Below, in pieces: positions 6,690 through 7,259 of a stretch of DNA of 7,259 nucleotides. Source of the stretch: Perlabentimonas sp046542995 (lineage in GTDB: Bacteria; Bacteroidota; Bacteroidia; Bacteroidales; Tenuifilaceae); the NCBI GenBank assembly GCA_046542995.1, contig JBKHAH010000122.1, positions 1-7,259 on the forward strand, given 5' to 3'. Both the position numbers and the translations under genes were made by a program. The notes beneath the pieces are model-generated. The model saw only the letters and a program-made list of their open reading frames with translations. It did no database searches and was not told where the DNA came from. Positions within the stretch are counted from its first letter, which is position 1. Each line of letters starts with the position of its first letter.

Positions 6690-7043
6690 GAAACACTTGG
6701 GAGGTCCACGTAGGGGGTTGGTTTTTTGAAGATAAAGGGAGTGTGAAATAAAAGCATATTGCGGAATTAACTTTTCTCTTCGAGTTAAAGATAATACTAA
6801 TGAGAAAAGCAATGCAAACACTACTAATCCTAAAGTTGTTGACATTAGTCCTATTACCAAAAACTCCATTTCGGTATGAGCATGACTTTGGTAGGGTGTA
6901 TCGTTTGTTTTACTATCTGTAAATGGGTGGGCGTGCTCTACTACAATTCCATTAGGTAACTTATGGAAATGCCAATTGGCTACCTGATTATAAAAAAGTA
7001 GCATGATTACTGGAATAATAACTATTGAGAGTACCTTCCTCAT
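6687..7043 (-). CDS. Small membrane protein with histidine-bearing loop; hypothetical, probable metal-linked
   Basis: The 118-residue product has two hydrophobic segments, about 4-18 and 62-86. Between them lies a loop with paired histidines: HFH (25-27), HAH (37-39) and HAH (54-56). Basic residues before the first span (R2, K3) and after the second (TRREK, 88-91) suggest both ends are cytoplasmic and the His loop is periplasmic. The tail reads LRGPP near the C-terminus (111-115), a short motif I recall from small Bacteroidota proteins of this type but cannot place in a named family. It precedes the ZnuD-like receptor on the same strand, which suggests a part in metal binding, sensing or transfer across the periplasm; this is inference. 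The ATG at 7043 is directly followed by a hydrophobic segment, supporting that start. No Shine-Dalgarno sequence is seen. Confidence 0.75.
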   Translation of the reverse strand: MRKVLSIVIIPVIMLLFYNQVANWHFHKLPNGIVVEHAHPFTDSKTNDTPYQSHAHTEMEFLVIGLMSTTLGLVVFALLFSLVLSLTRREKLIPQYAFISHSLYLQKTNPLRGPPKCF

Positions 7044-7259
7044 ATTGAAACTTTACTACAAAGAAAATAGAAACAATGTTTTTTTGCTATTTTATTAACA
7101 GTATTTAAAATGTTTTGTTCAAGGCAGAAATAATGATTTTTTTTACACTACTGCTTGTTTTTATAATTATGGGAAAGAACTACATTAGGAAATGATTTGA
7201 AGCCTGAAACAATACCACTTCCATCTTCTGCCCAAAACCTTAGATTCAAGTTTGCCTAT

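Noticed and set aside
7044..7160. Bacteroidota-type promoter for the His-loop gene
   Set aside because: A TTTCTTTG resembling the -7 box TAnnTTTG is present on the minus strand, but it mismatches at the key A and no TTTG element sits at the right distance.

Overview
The window looks like a piece of a Bacteroidota chromosome, probably Bacteroidales or a related order; this is inferred from gene content, not from a marker gene. Supporting signs are an outer-membrane receptor that starts with a carboxypeptidase-regulatory-like domain, separate cysC, cysD and cysN genes, a YkfC/DPP6-type NlpC/P60 peptidase, AT-rich intergenic DNA, and start codons mostly lacking Shine-Dalgarno sequences. No rRNA, tRNA, CRISPR array, transposase or phage gene was found.

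Left part (1-2655, plus strand): a sulfate-activation cluster. It begins inside the APS kinase gene cysC (C-terminal half only), followed by cysD and cysN, the two subunits of ATP sulfurylase. CysDN makes adenosine 5'-phosphosulfate (APS), using GTP hydrolysis to drive the reaction, and CysC phosphorylates it to PAPS. The window does not show whether the product feeds cysteine synthesis or sulfation.

Middle part (2650-4075, minus strand): a probable three-gene operon. In transcription order it holds a cytoplasmic SH3b-NlpC/P60 gamma-D-glutamyl peptidase, a 31-codon ORF for a possible single-span membrane peptide, and a Nudix hydrolase. The Nudix gene meets cysN tail to tail, and both TAG stops sit in one shared CTATAG palindrome.

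Right part (4160-7043, minus strand): a probable metal-uptake pair. A 118-residue membrane protein with a histidine-bearing loop precedes a 739-residue TonB-dependent receptor whose motifs resemble the ZnuD zinc receptors. A strong intrinsic terminator ends the receptor transcript. The 235 bp between the two genes hold a 77-bp imperfect inverted repeat and two short palindromes that may be operators. Positions 7044-7259 carry no gene that I can name.

The most interesting items are the His-loop protein plus receptor pair with its structured spacer, and the 31-codon membrane ORF. Nothing here clearly shows a new defence or mobile system.
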